This document shows positions 1-6,493 of a stretch of 7,298 nt of DNA, in pieces. The notes under the pieces are model-generated. The model worked only from the letters and a program-made list of their open reading frames with translations. It was not told where the DNA came from and made no database searches. The DNA is from Methanoregulaceae archaeon (lineage in GTDB: Archaea; Halobacteriota; Methanomicrobia; Methanomicrobiales; Methanospirillaceae): assembly GCA_025453715.1 (NCBI GenBank), contig JALOPT010000119.1, forward strand, positions 1 to 7,298, written 5' to 3'. Positions within the stretch are counted from its first letter, which is position 1, and every line of letters starts with the position of its first letter. Made by a program: the position numbers and the translations under genes.

Positions 1-1557
<1,557 letters not shown>

Positions 1558-2009
1558 GGTTGGTCGCCCGCTCTGATCGTTGAAATAGTATCCTGTCCGC
1601 CATCCGTTATAGCACTTACCGGGGTCCTGTGATTTCCGGTGTCCCGGTATGGGTATTTCTGGTCGTTGATCCACCCGGTCCAGGGGTATAAGGGGAAATG
1701 ACTGTACGGGATGATATAATTTTTCAGAGGATTACAAGGGACAGCCCCATCCCACGATTGTTACAGGTAAATAGGTACCAGGAATATCCATCAGGCGGGG
1801 CTGTACACAAACCCCGTGGCCTATTGTATAGCTTTATACGGTTTATGGCATGTCAAGGCCAGGGATCAATAATTATCAATACATCGTGGCTTTTACAACA
1901 TCTGTGTAAAAATTAACTTCCCTGCCTGCAACCCCACGTTCTGTTCTCCCCATCGGGCCTTAACCCCACAGAAAAATTGAATGTATCCCCGCGATAACCA
2001 TCTGGTACA
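1558..2009. other. Intergenic region between divergent clpB and the small membrane protein gene
   Basis: I see no convincing gene in these 452 bases. A 72-codon frame at 1698-1916 has no recognisable protein features or ribosome binding site. Small symmetric elements are present: CGGGG/CCCCG arms at 1796-1800 and 1812-1816 with an 11-nt loop, and GTATA/TATAC arms at 1826-1830 and 1835-1839 containing TTTATAC. The second could act as a TATA box in either direction. The region probably carries the divergent promoters of its neighbours. No tRNA or other structured RNA was recognised. Confidence 0.5.
1712..1726 (-). promoter_or_regulatory. Candidate TATA/BRE element for clpB
   Basis: Read on the minus strand, a purine-rich GAAAA run leads into ATTATAT, resembling an archaeal BRE plus TATA box. 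Transcription would start near 1690 and leave a leader of roughly 130 nt before the clpB ATG. The leader is long for an archaeon and no heat-shock operator is recognisable, so this is only a candidate. Confidence 0.3.
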
Positions 2010-2264
2010 ATGAATGACATCGGGAACGATACAACAGAACCGTGTACGAATGACTGGTCAAAGTCGATGTGTAACTGGAAATGGAAAGACCATATGCACT
2101 CCCACGGCTGTGGAGGCGCATTCTATTTTTTAGGCTTCCTCGGTGCACTGTATTACTACTGGACTACGTCCGCAACGATATGGGCCGGGTTTATCGGGCT
2201 CATCAAAGCGATCGTATGGCCGGCCTTCCTCGTATACGGACTTTTTAAATTCCTTGGATTGTGA
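2010..2264 (+). CDS. Small conserved membrane protein with HGCGGA motif (84 aa)
   Basis: Function unknown. The N-terminal 30 residues are polar and rich in Trp, Lys and His. They run into H28-M-H30-S-H32-G-C34-G-G-A, then a short hydrophobic segment (about 37-50) and a second, longer one (about 56-78) containing KAIVWPAFLVY. The pattern of a CGGA motif, a first hydrophobic segment and then KAIVWPA...VY matches a small uncharacterised membrane protein family I recall from methanogens and some bacteria. That recognition is from memory and was not searched. The His/Cys cluster at the membrane edge could bind metal, which is inference. The start at 2010 lacks a clear Shine-Dalgarno; Met20 (2067) is an alternative that keeps the conserved part. 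A T-rich terminator-like stretch follows the stop, so it is probably transcribed alone. Confidence 0.8.
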   Translation: MNDIGNDTTEPCTNDWSKSMCNWKWKDHMHSHGCGGAFYFLGFLGALYYYWTTSATIWAGFIGLIKAIVWPAFLVYGLFKFLGL

Positions 2265-2265
2265 A

Positions 2266-2299
2266 CCGGAAAAACCGGCATCCTTTTTTCGGGCTTTTT
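2266..2299 (+). terminator. T-tract terminator after the small membrane protein gene
   Basis: Two bases after the stop codon, CCGG-AAAAA-CCGG can form a weak 4-bp hairpin. It is followed by a T6 run (2284-2289) and a T5 run (2295-2299). Oligo-T tracts are the usual archaeal termination signal. The hairpin itself is weak. Confidence 0.45.
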
Positions 2300-2352
2300 A
2301 ACAGTGGCGACGGCTGATACCGAATGGTATGAACCCATGACCGTTGCCTTGA

Positions 2353-2378
2353 GAACGTAACGATTCCTGTGTACGTTC
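2353..2378. promoter_or_regulatory. Inverted repeat upstream of the AbrB-type gene (candidate operator)
   Basis: GAACGTA at 2353-2359 and TACGTTC at 2372-2378 form a perfect 7-bp inverted repeat with a 12-nt spacer. It lies about 35 bp upstream of the TATA box of the regulator gene. A second small palindrome, ATACC-gaat-GGTAT, lies at 2317-2330. The position would suit binding by a dimeric regulator such as the adjacent AbrB-type protein, but nothing in the sequence proves this. Confidence 0.3.
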
Positions 2379-2404
2379 ACCACATGTACTACTTCCTTCT
2401 CCAG

Positions 2405-2422
2405 GAAAATGATAAATATAAT
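2405..2422 (+). promoter_or_regulatory. TATA box of the abrB-like / flavoprotein operon
   Basis: GATAAATATAATTA, preceded by the A-rich stretch AGGAAAAT, is a strong archaeal TATA-like element. With the usual spacing of about 25 nt, transcription would begin close to 2440-2445, directly at the ATG at 2445. That ATG gives the sequence MKSKKCG. This supports a leaderless or nearly leaderless transcript and argues against the upstream ATG at 2409, which would lie before the promoter. Confidence 0.55.
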
Positions 2423-2444
2423 TAATCACACAAATATGATAAGT

Positions 2445-2717
2445 ATGAAAAGTAAGAAATGTGGGGCAGAGGACCTTGTGGACGAGTTGATCGCACCACG
2501 GGAGGAGAAGACCAAGCACCTGTTCGGCAGTGTCAAGGTCGGTGAACGGGGGCAGATCGTTATCCCCAAGGAAGCAAGGGAGATCTTCGGCATTAAGCAG
2601 GGGGATATCCTGCTTGTTCTCGGGGACGTGGAGCGGGGGATTGCCCTTGTGAAGGCAGATGCCCTCCAGGAATTCGCACGGAAGATCCTTGACAGTGCAA
2701 GTCAACCGGATGAATAA
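2445..2717 (+). CDS. AbrB/MazE/SpoVT-family DNA-binding protein
   Basis: A swapped-hairpin AbrB-type domain is plain in GSVKVGERGQIVIPKEAREI, followed by FGIKQGDILLVLGD. This fold makes an intertwined dimer that binds DNA, as transition-state regulators or antitoxins do. The N-terminus before the domain is charged and carries one Cys. A short helical C-terminal tail (ALQEFARKIL) follows. With the chosen start the protein is 90 residues, a normal size for the family. The frame also has in-frame ATGs at 2409 and 2436. I chose 2445 because a strong TATA box overlaps the 2409 start. It is followed after 24 nt by a small ORF and then by the flavoprotein gene on the same strand, so it is probably the local regulator of that operon. 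No toxin gene is adjacent, which favours a regulator over an antitoxin. Confidence 0.88.
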   Translation: MKSKKCGAEDLVDELIAPREEKTKHLFGSVKVGERGQIVIPKEAREIFGIKQGDILLVLGDVERGIALVKADALQEFARKILDSASQPDE

Positions 2718-2718
2718 A

Positions 2719-2827
2719 CCAGGGAAAAATGAGGGGTAATCATGCATAAAAACCGGACCACACATCGAAAAACCCCGCTCCGTTGGAACGGGACAGGGCC
2801 CAGGCTCTGGAACCAGGGAAAAAATGA
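2719..2827 (+). repeat. Direct repeat before two successive starts (arms 2719-2732 and 2813-2827)
   Basis: CCAGGGAAAAATGA at 2719-2732 recurs at 2813-2827 with one extra A. Each arm is followed by a G-rich run ending GGGGTAA a few bases before an ATG: 2742 for the small ORF and 2852 for the flavoprotein. The translation initiation region of the flavoprotein therefore appears to be duplicated. Confidence 0.6.
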
Positions 2828-2855
2828 TTCACGAAAAGGGGGGGTAACGGTATGA
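2742..2855 (+). CDS. Small basic ORF (37 aa) overlapping the flavoprotein start
   Basis: No family recognised. The ATG at 2742 has a good Shine-Dalgarno-like GAGGGG six bases upstream. The frame runs 37 codons and ends with a TGA at 2853-2855 that shares ATGA with the flavoprotein start at 2852, the classic arrangement for translational coupling. The product would be strongly basic (nine Lys/Arg, two His, one Asp), with two Trp and no hydrophobic segment. It begins MHKNRTTHRK and ends GGVTV. It could be a real small protein, a leader peptide controlling the flavoprotein, or a chance frame created by duplication of the initiation region (see the direct repeat at 2719-2732 and 2813-2827). The coupling geometry and ribosome binding site are the only evidence; conservation is untested. 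Confidence 0.42.
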   Translation: MHKNRTTHRKTPLRWNGTGPRLWNQGKNDSRKGGVTV

Positions 2856-4222
2856 ACATTGTTGTACTCAACGGCAGCCCGAAAGGCGATATCAGTGTCA
2901 CGATGCAGTATGTTGCCTACATCCGGAAGAAATTCCCGGAACACCACTATGAAACTCTCAACGTCGCCCATGAAATAAGAAAAATTGAGAACGATCCCGC
3001 AGCCTGGGACAACATTCTTGGCAGTATCCGGTCGGCAGACCTGGTCTTATGGGCATTTCCTCTCTATTACTTCCTTGTCTGCTCCCAGTACAAACGGTTT
3101 ATTGAACTCGTCTTCGAGCGGAAGGCAGAGGACGCATTTAACGGGACGTATGCAGCTGCCCTCTCGACATCGATCCATTTCTTTGACCAGACCGCCCATG
3201 CGTACATCCATGCCATCTGCGACGATCTCGGGATGAAGTACCTCGGGTTCTATTCGGCGGATATGCAGGACCTCTTATCAGAGGTGGAACGAAAAAGGTT
3301 TGAACAATTTGCCTCGCTCACGTTCACCGCCGTACAGGAGAAGGTCCCTGTCCAGCGGGAGCATGCCCCGCTTGCCTGGCCGACCACCCCGTATGTCCCG
3401 GTCACACAACCAGGACCCGTTACCACCGGTACAAAAAAGGTTGTCATTCTCACTGATGCGGACGGCAGAACACCCGGTCTTACGGCGATGACTGACCGGC
3501 TCCTCACCAATTTTTCCGGTTCTGCTGAGCTGATCAATCTCCATGATGTGGATATCAGGGGTGGCTGTCTCGGGTGCTGCCAGTGCGGCTTTGACAATAC
3601 CTGTGTCTATAACGACGGGTATGTTGACTTTTACAACAACAAACTGGTGCCTGCGGATATCATTATCATGGCAGGTTCAGTGCATGACCGGTACCTCTCC
3701 TCGGCATGGAAGCGGTTCTTTGACCGGAGTTTTTTCAAGGGGCATACCCCGGGACTTAAAGGCAAACAGGTTGGTTTTGTAATTTCCGGGCCTCTCCACC
3801 AGCTCCCGCACCTGAAAGAAGCCCTTTTGGCATGGGCTGACAATGGCGGGTGTCATGCACGGTTTGTTACGGATGAAGTCCCTGGCGCCAAAGAGCTTGA
3901 TGCCCTGCTTGACAGCATGGCCGTTCGCCTGTTGCAGGCAGCCGAATCCGGCTATATCCCGCCGCATACCTTTTACGCGGTTGGCGGGCATAAGATATTC
4001 CGGGACAGCATCTACGGGAGGATGAAACTCGCGTTCCAGGCGGATTACCGGTACTACCGAGCGCACGGGATGTTTGATTTCCCGCAGGCCGACTTTAAAA
4101 CCCGGTTCCAGAATGCGTTCCTCATCCCGCTAACGAGGATCCCCGGGTTCCGGAAAAAAGTGTTTGCCGATTTGAAACACCATATGATAAAACCCTTCCA
4201 ACCGGTGCTCAAGGATGCCTGA
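2852..4222 (+). CDS. Two-domain flavodoxin-fold / iron-sulfur flavoprotein-like NAD(P)H oxidoreductase
   Basis: Two flavodoxin-like FMN domains are fused in one 456-residue protein. Domain 1 (about 1-165) starts with the beta-strand MNIVVL and the phosphate-binding loop NGSPKG (7-12), and contains WAFPLYYF (68-74). A Pro/Thr-rich linker (about 171-194) follows. Domain 2 (about 195-370) begins KKVVILTDADGRTPG and carries C239-x2-C242-x2-C245-x5-C251. This fits the compact cysteine motif of archaeal iron-sulfur flavoproteins (Isf), which can hold a 4Fe-4S cluster. NADPH-dependent FMN reductase relatives without a cluster have similar cysteines, so the cluster is not certain. The tail (about 376-456) contains GGHKIFRD and is rich in aromatic and basic residues. 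Likely cytoplasmic electron transfer from reduced cofactor or ferredoxin; substrate unknown. A G7 run just upstream serves as ribosome binding site. It appears to be the last gene of the AbrB-regulated operon. Confidence 0.9.
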   Translation: MNIVVLNGSPKGDISVTMQYVAYIRKKFPEHHYETLNVAHEIRKIENDPAAWDNILGSIRSADLVLWAFPLYYFLVCSQYKRFIELVFERKAEDAFNGTYAAALSTSIHFFDQTAHAYIHAICDDLGMKYLGFYSADMQDLLSEVERKRFEQFASLTFTAVQEKVPVQREHAPLAWPTTPYVPVTQPGPVTTGTKKVVILTDADGRTPGLTAMTDRLLTNFSGSAELINLHDVDIRGGCLGCCQCGFDNTCVYNDGYVDFYNNKLVPADIIIMAGSVHDRYLSSAWKRFFDRSFFKGHTPGLKGKQVGFVISGPLHQLPHLKEALLAWADNGGCHARFVTDEVPGAKELDALLDSMAVRLLQAAESGYIPPHTFYAVGGHKIFRDSIYGRMKLAFQADYRYYRAHGMFDFPQADFKTRFQNAFLIPLTRIPGFRKKVFADLKHHMIKPFQPVLKDA

Positions 4223-4225
4223 GGG

Positions 4226-4249
4226 TTTCCGGTCTATCCCCTCTTTTTT
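4226..4249 (+). terminator. T-tract after the flavoprotein gene
   Basis: A pyrimidine-rich stretch ending in T6 (4244-4249) lies 20-odd bases after the stop. It fits an archaeal oligo-T terminator. No strong hairpin accompanies it. Coding-repeat copy 1 starts directly after it. Confidence 0.35.
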
Positions 4250-4320
4250 CCCACAACGCCCCTTTCCTGTTCCTTCCGTCGAGCACAGCCAGTACCGATC
4301 GCAACGGGACCGTGTAATAT
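4250..4320 (-). repeat. Coding repeat, copy 1 (3'-end gene fragment)
   Basis: This copy matches copy 3 (6281-6349) at 61 of 69 bases without gaps. On the minus strand it encodes YYTVPLRSVL followed by AVLDGRNRKGALW. All eight differences from copy 3 are synonymous, including one Arg codon changed at two positions (AGG versus CGA). A TGA sits directly before the first Tyr (4322-4320), so no open gene enters it. After the Trp codon it diverges from the other copies and runs on to a stop near 4220. It lies about 22 bases past the hepT A stop, on the same strand. The parent protein is not recognised. Confidence 0.85.
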
Positions 4321-4341
4321 CACTAATGAAAGCTATAGTAT

Positions 4342-4686
4342 TCAGATTTGTTCGCGGAGGAGCATTTTTACAACAGAGGCTAGCGGTTCGAGATCGTGTT
4401 GAATCGTCTCCCACATGATCGTTGGACTTATCTGGAAATACCCATGAACCATCTTATCCCGCATTCCTGCAAATTCCTTCCATGGAACATCAGAATACCG
4501 TTCGACAATCTCTGCTGGGATCTTCTTGATTGCTTCCCCGATTACGACAAAATTAAGGGTGATCGCCTCACGGGTTTTACGGTCATCGAGGAATTGATCA
4601 TATGTTATGTCTTTCGTATAGGACTGGATCGCTAAGATTGCATCGTCTATGTCTGTGAGGTAGAGTTTTACCTCTCGTTTAGACAT
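4342..4686 (-). CDS. hepT: HepT-like HEPN ribonuclease toxin (DUF86), module A
   Basis: HEPN-domain RNase toxin of a type VII MntA/HepT system, 114 residues, a normal length. The catalytic motif R-x4-H-x-Y is intact as R76-DKMV-H81-G-Y83. In studied HepT proteins, Arg and His cleave RNA and the Tyr is AMPylated by the partner nucleotidyltransferase. The family sequence NFVVIGEAIKKIP (about 45-57) and VPWKEFAGMRD (67-77) is clear. I chose the ATG at 4686 because it has a GAGGTT ribosome binding site and overlaps the antitoxin stop in ATGTCTAA; an upstream in-frame ATG at 4707 would reach further into the antitoxin gene. Translation is probably coupled to that of the antitoxin. The gene converges with the flavoprotein gene, with coding-repeat copy 1 between them. 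Confidence 0.93.
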   Translation of the reverse strand: MSKREVKLYLTDIDDAILAIQSYTKDITYDQFLDDRKTREAITLNFVVIGEAIKKIPAEIVERYSDVPWKEFAGMRDKMVHGYFQISPTIMWETIQHDLEPLASVVKMLLREQI

Positions 4687-4975
4687 AGATAACCTCGGAT
4701 AGCACATCCTGCCTGATTACCGGCTTTAAAGAATCCGGAGTCACCAGATCCACATGGTTACCGAGTCGCTCGGAAAGAAATTCTTCGAGTTGCATAAAGT
4801 GGACGAAGCCCACCGGTTTTGAGAATTCGACGAGAAGATCAATATCGCTCCGGTCTGTCTGTTCATCGCGGGCGACTGAACCGAAAACGCCTATCCTTTT
4901 GACCGAATATTCTTTCGCCACTTCATCTTTAATTTTTGTCAATGACGAGAGGATATCCTGCCGGGTGGATCTCAT
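4679..4975 (-). CDS. mntA: MntA-like minimal nucleotidyltransferase antitoxin, module A
   Basis: Minimal nucleotidyltransferase of the DNA polymerase beta superfamily, 98 residues, the partner of the HepT encoded just downstream. The active site G-S-x10-D-x-D is intact (G32-S33, D44-I-D46), and the third acidic residue is D76 in HVDLV. Studied members neutralise HepT by transferring AMP to its motif tyrosine. The start at 4975 has no Shine-Dalgarno but lies about 30-50 bases below a long AT-rich TATA region, consistent with a short leader. The stop overlaps the hepT start. Paralogous to the broken MNT directly upstream: compare LKPVIRQDVLSEVIYV here with LKPLIRDPILAEVVYA there. Confidence 0.94.
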   Translation of the reverse strand: MRSTRQDILSSLTKIKDEVAKEYSVKRIGVFGSVARDEQTDRSDIDLLVEFSKPVGFVHFMQLEEFLSERLGNHVDLVTPDSLKPVIRQDVLSEVIYV

Positions 4976-5001
4976 GAATAGTACCTATGGTAACGTGGGT
5001 G

Positions 5002-5024
5002 ATATACTATAATAAATATTTTAA
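5002..5024 (-). promoter_or_regulatory. TATA region of mntA/hepT module A
   Basis: Minus-strand AAAATATTTATTATAGTATAT is an extended TATA-like tract. Its downstream end lies about 27 bases before the mntA A ATG, so transcription would begin a few bases upstream of the start. It gives module A its own promoter despite the broken MNT gene 61 bases upstream on the same strand. Confidence 0.5.
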
Positions 5025-5036
5025 CACATTCGAATA

Positions 5037-5346
5037 TCAGTGAGATAAAGCAGCTGGGACCCAGGCATAGACCACTTCCGCAAGGATCGGGTCGCGGATC
5101 AGGGGTTTAAGGGCTGCTTCCGTAACGAGATCGACCTTTCTGCCATACAGGTCTTCCAGGTAAAATTTTATGCCCATGAAATTATCGAATGTCTTTTCAC
5201 CTTTTCTCTAATGCAACGAGTACATCGATGTCGCTTTCCGGTCGCTCCTCTCCACGGGCGAATGAGCCAAAAATCCCGATCCGTTCTACGCCGAACCTGT
5301 TTTGTAACACCGTTTCATGTTCGCGGAGAAGTAAGAGTGCATTCAT
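5037..5346 (-). pseudogene. Orphan MNT nucleotidyltransferase, broken by a single-base frameshift
   Basis: From the ATG at 5346 (or 5358, which adds MYDS) the frame reads through G27-S28-x10-D39-I-D41 and then LVALEKR followed by TGA. Shifting by one base restores the family sequence: GEKTFDNFMG, KFYLEDLYGRKVDLV (third Asp), then LKPLIRDPILAEVVYAW, to a TGA at 5039-5037. The restored protein is about 102 residues, a normal length. The break is an A4 run (T4 at 5202-5205 on the plus strand) where A3 would give LEKGEKTF. So this is either a genuine one-base insertion or a homopolymer sequencing error. No HEPN gene accompanies it: its downstream neighbour is the complete module A. Confidence 0.88.
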
Positions 5347-5375
5347 ACTATCGTACATGTGAAATTAGCGGGGTG

Positions 5376-5395
5376 GATTATTAATCCATTGACCC
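5376..5395 (-). promoter_or_regulatory. Promoter-region element of the orphan MNT (inverted-repeat arm 1)
   Basis: Read on the minus strand this arm is GGGTCAATGGATTAATAATC. It matches the plus-strand element at 5512-5531 at 19 of 20 positions. The ATTAATAA core could be a TATA box, placing the transcription start near the ATG at 5358. GATTA-T-TAATC is itself symmetric, so it could also be a protein-binding site. Confidence 0.55.
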
Positions 5396-5428
5396 GAAAT
5401 AGTGGATATATTTCCTTTTCCCTCATTC

Positions 5429-5468
5429 ACTTCCCCACCCACAACGCCCCTTTCCGGTTTCGCCCATC
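5429..5468 (-). repeat. Coding repeat, copy 2
   Basis: Forty bases identical to 6271-6310 of copy 3. On the minus strand they encode DGRNRKGALWVGK followed by a stop (TGA here, TAG in copy 3). Upstream on the minus strand the similarity ends abruptly at the Asp codon, two codons after a TGA. So it is a shorter 3'-end fragment of the same unknown gene family, lying between the two divergent MNT genes. Confidence 0.85.
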
Positions 5469-5511
5469 AGATCAGGTTCAGGGGAGCGGAAGGATGATTA
5501 CCTGTTTCCCG

Positions 5512-5531
5512 GGGTCAATGCATTAATAATC
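5512..5531 (+). promoter_or_regulatory. Promoter-region element of MNT B (inverted-repeat arm 2)
   Basis: GGGTCAATGCATTAATAATC, the partner of the arm at 5376-5395 in inverted orientation. ATTAATAA as TATA box would place transcription near 5550 and leave a leader of about 15 nt that keeps the AAGGA ribosome binding site of the MNT B gene. Confidence 0.55.
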
Positions 5532-5565
5532 AAGAGGATGTAACTATCTGTAAAGGAACCGTTCA

Positions 5566-5856
5566 ATGGACCTCTACGAACTGATCAGGGCGAAGCGGAA
5601 GGATATCCTTTTACTTGCAGCCAGGTTTGGGATTGAAGATATCCGAATTTTTGGTTCTGTTGCCCGGCATGAAGCCCGGGAGGGAAGTGATATTGATTTT
5701 CTTGTCGAGTTTCCATCTGGCACATCACTTCTTACGCATGCCTCATTCGAGCGTGAATTGTCTGAACTTCTCGGCTGTGACGTTGATGTGGCATCGGTTC
5801 ATGGACTAAAAGAGCGAATCCGCCATTCGGTGATACAGGAAGCTGTACCGTTATGA
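5566..5856 (+). CDS. mntA: MntA-like minimal nucleotidyltransferase antitoxin, module B
   Basis: Intact minimal nucleotidyltransferase, 96 residues, with G30-S31-x10-D42-I-D44 and the third acidic residue D74 in CDVDVAS. By family it should AMPylate the partner HepT to silence it. The start has a good AAGGA ribosome binding site eight bases upstream. The stop overlaps the hepT start as ATGA (5853-5856), so the two genes were translationally coupled. It is divergent from the orphan broken MNT and shares its promoter-region element. The toxin it would control is interrupted, so the gene may now be redundant or may act on another HEPN protein; that is inference. Confidence 0.94.
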   Translation: MDLYELIRAKRKDILLLAARFGIEDIRIFGSVARHEAREGSDIDFLVEFPSGTSLLTHASFERELSELLGCDVDVASVHGLKERIRHSVIQEAVPL

Positions 5857-6185
5857 GAGATGATCGTGATCGGCTTCTTGATATCAACGAGGCAATCCAG
5901 CGTATTTTTGAGAAACTCCCTTCAGATTAAGATGAGTTTATCCAGTCAGAACTTCTCCAGGTATGGGTACTCTATCATATCCAGATCATAGGAGAAGCTG
6001 CTAATGGGATCTCGCCTCAATTCCAGAAACAGATCCAGACAATTCCCTGGAAAGATATCATTGCTATGCGGCATCTTCTTGTTCACCAGTATTTCGGTAT
6101 CGACCTTGATGAAGTCTGGAACACCACACAGCAGGATCTTCCCCATTTGAGACATGAGATTTCCCTGATTTTAAAAAATGGATAA
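5853..6185 (+). pseudogene. hepT: HepT-like HEPN toxin (DUF86), module B, interrupted by an in-frame TAA
   Basis: The frame opens MRDDRDRLLDINEAI, reaches KLPSD and then meets TAA at 5928-5930 (codon 26). It continues without any shift through DEFIQSELLQVW, IIGEAANGIS, PWKDII and the intact motif R73-HLLV-H78-Q-Y80, to a TAA at 6183-6185. The full frame is 110 codons, a normal HepT length, so a single base change explains the loss. The stop is ochre, not the amber codon that some methanogens read as pyrrolysine. An ATG two bases after it is out of frame, so restart is unlikely to give an active domain. Loss of the toxin while the antitoxin stays intact is the expected direction of decay. Confidence 0.92.
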
Positions 6186-6489
6186 TCTCTATAGGATATC
6201 ACGGAAAAGGGGATTTATCCTCCATTACAGGTATTTTATGTAAATTAATGGGAAATGGATCTTAAATCCTACTTCCCCACCCACAACGCCCCTTTCCGGT
6301 TTCGCCCATCGAGCACCGCCAGTACCGATCGCAACGGGACAGTGTAGTAATACGGTGATCATCCGCCACAATGGTAATAATAATTCATGTGGAACCCCTT
6401 TTTTCCGGTTCAACCGATTTCATTTTGAGAATTCCTGTAATGCGAAAAAAGTCTGCCGGGAATTAATCACCTCTGATCTCCAAATGGGA
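6186..6489. other. Intergenic region between modules B and C
   Basis: About 300 bases without a gene of their own, except for coding-repeat copy 3. To its right are T-rich and A-rich tracts (T6 near 6391-6396, A6 near 6444-6449). The A6 tract would be an oligo-T terminator for the minus-strand HEPN gene. No other RNA gene or ORF was recognised. Confidence 0.5.
6271..6352 (-). repeat. Coding repeat, copy 3 (longest)
   Basis: The longest copy. On the minus strand, after a TGA at 6361-6359, it reads SPYYYTVPLRSVL, then AVLDGRNRKGALWVGK, then TAG at 6271-6269. It is identical to copy 2 over 40 bases and matches copy 1 at 61 of 69 bases, with synonymous differences only. It lies downstream of the module C HEPN gene on the same strand. 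It looks like the 3' end of a protein gene, not a regulatory repeat. The parent protein is not recognised. Confidence 0.88.
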
Positions 6490-6493
6490 TCAG
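6473..6493. repeat. Stem-loop over the HEPN C stop codon
   Basis: CTGATC at 6473-6478 and GATCAG at 6488-6493 pair perfectly with a 9-nt loop and include the HEPN stop codon. About 25 bases further along on the minus strand is a T6 tract. It could help termination or mRNA 3'-end stability. Confidence 0.4.

Noticed and set aside
1698..1916. 72-codon plus-strand frame in the intergenic region
   Set aside because: No ribosome binding site, no recognisable domain and ordinary low-complexity composition. It is better explained as intergenic DNA.
1931..1958. Possible fourth, degenerate copy of the coding repeat (minus strand reads DGENRTWG)
   Set aside because: It resembles DGRNRKGALWVG only over a few codons and needs a deletion to align. 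Chance similarity cannot be excluded.
2298..2765. 155-codon minus-strand frame
   Set aside because: It lies antisense to the AbrB-type gene and its promoter, and its translation has no family features.
3250..4066. Minus- and plus-strand frames inside the flavoprotein gene
   Set aside because: They are shadows of a well-supported 456-codon gene, and none shows a domain.
5928..5930. Recoded stop (pyrrolysine or selenocysteine) in hepT B
   Set aside because: The codon is TAA, not TAG or TGA, and no conserved position in the family calls for a special residue there.
5946..6155. 69-codon minus-strand frame in module B
   Set aside because: It is antisense to the interrupted hepT frame, which carries the recognisable HEPN motif.
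4250..6352. CRISPR array
   Set aside because: There are only three copies of unequal length, more than 800 bp apart, with genes between them and codon-pattern variation.
6225..6413. 62-codon minus-strand frame overlapping repeat copy 3
   Set aside because: It uses a different frame from the one in which all copy 1/copy 3 differences are synonymous, so it is not the conserved frame.
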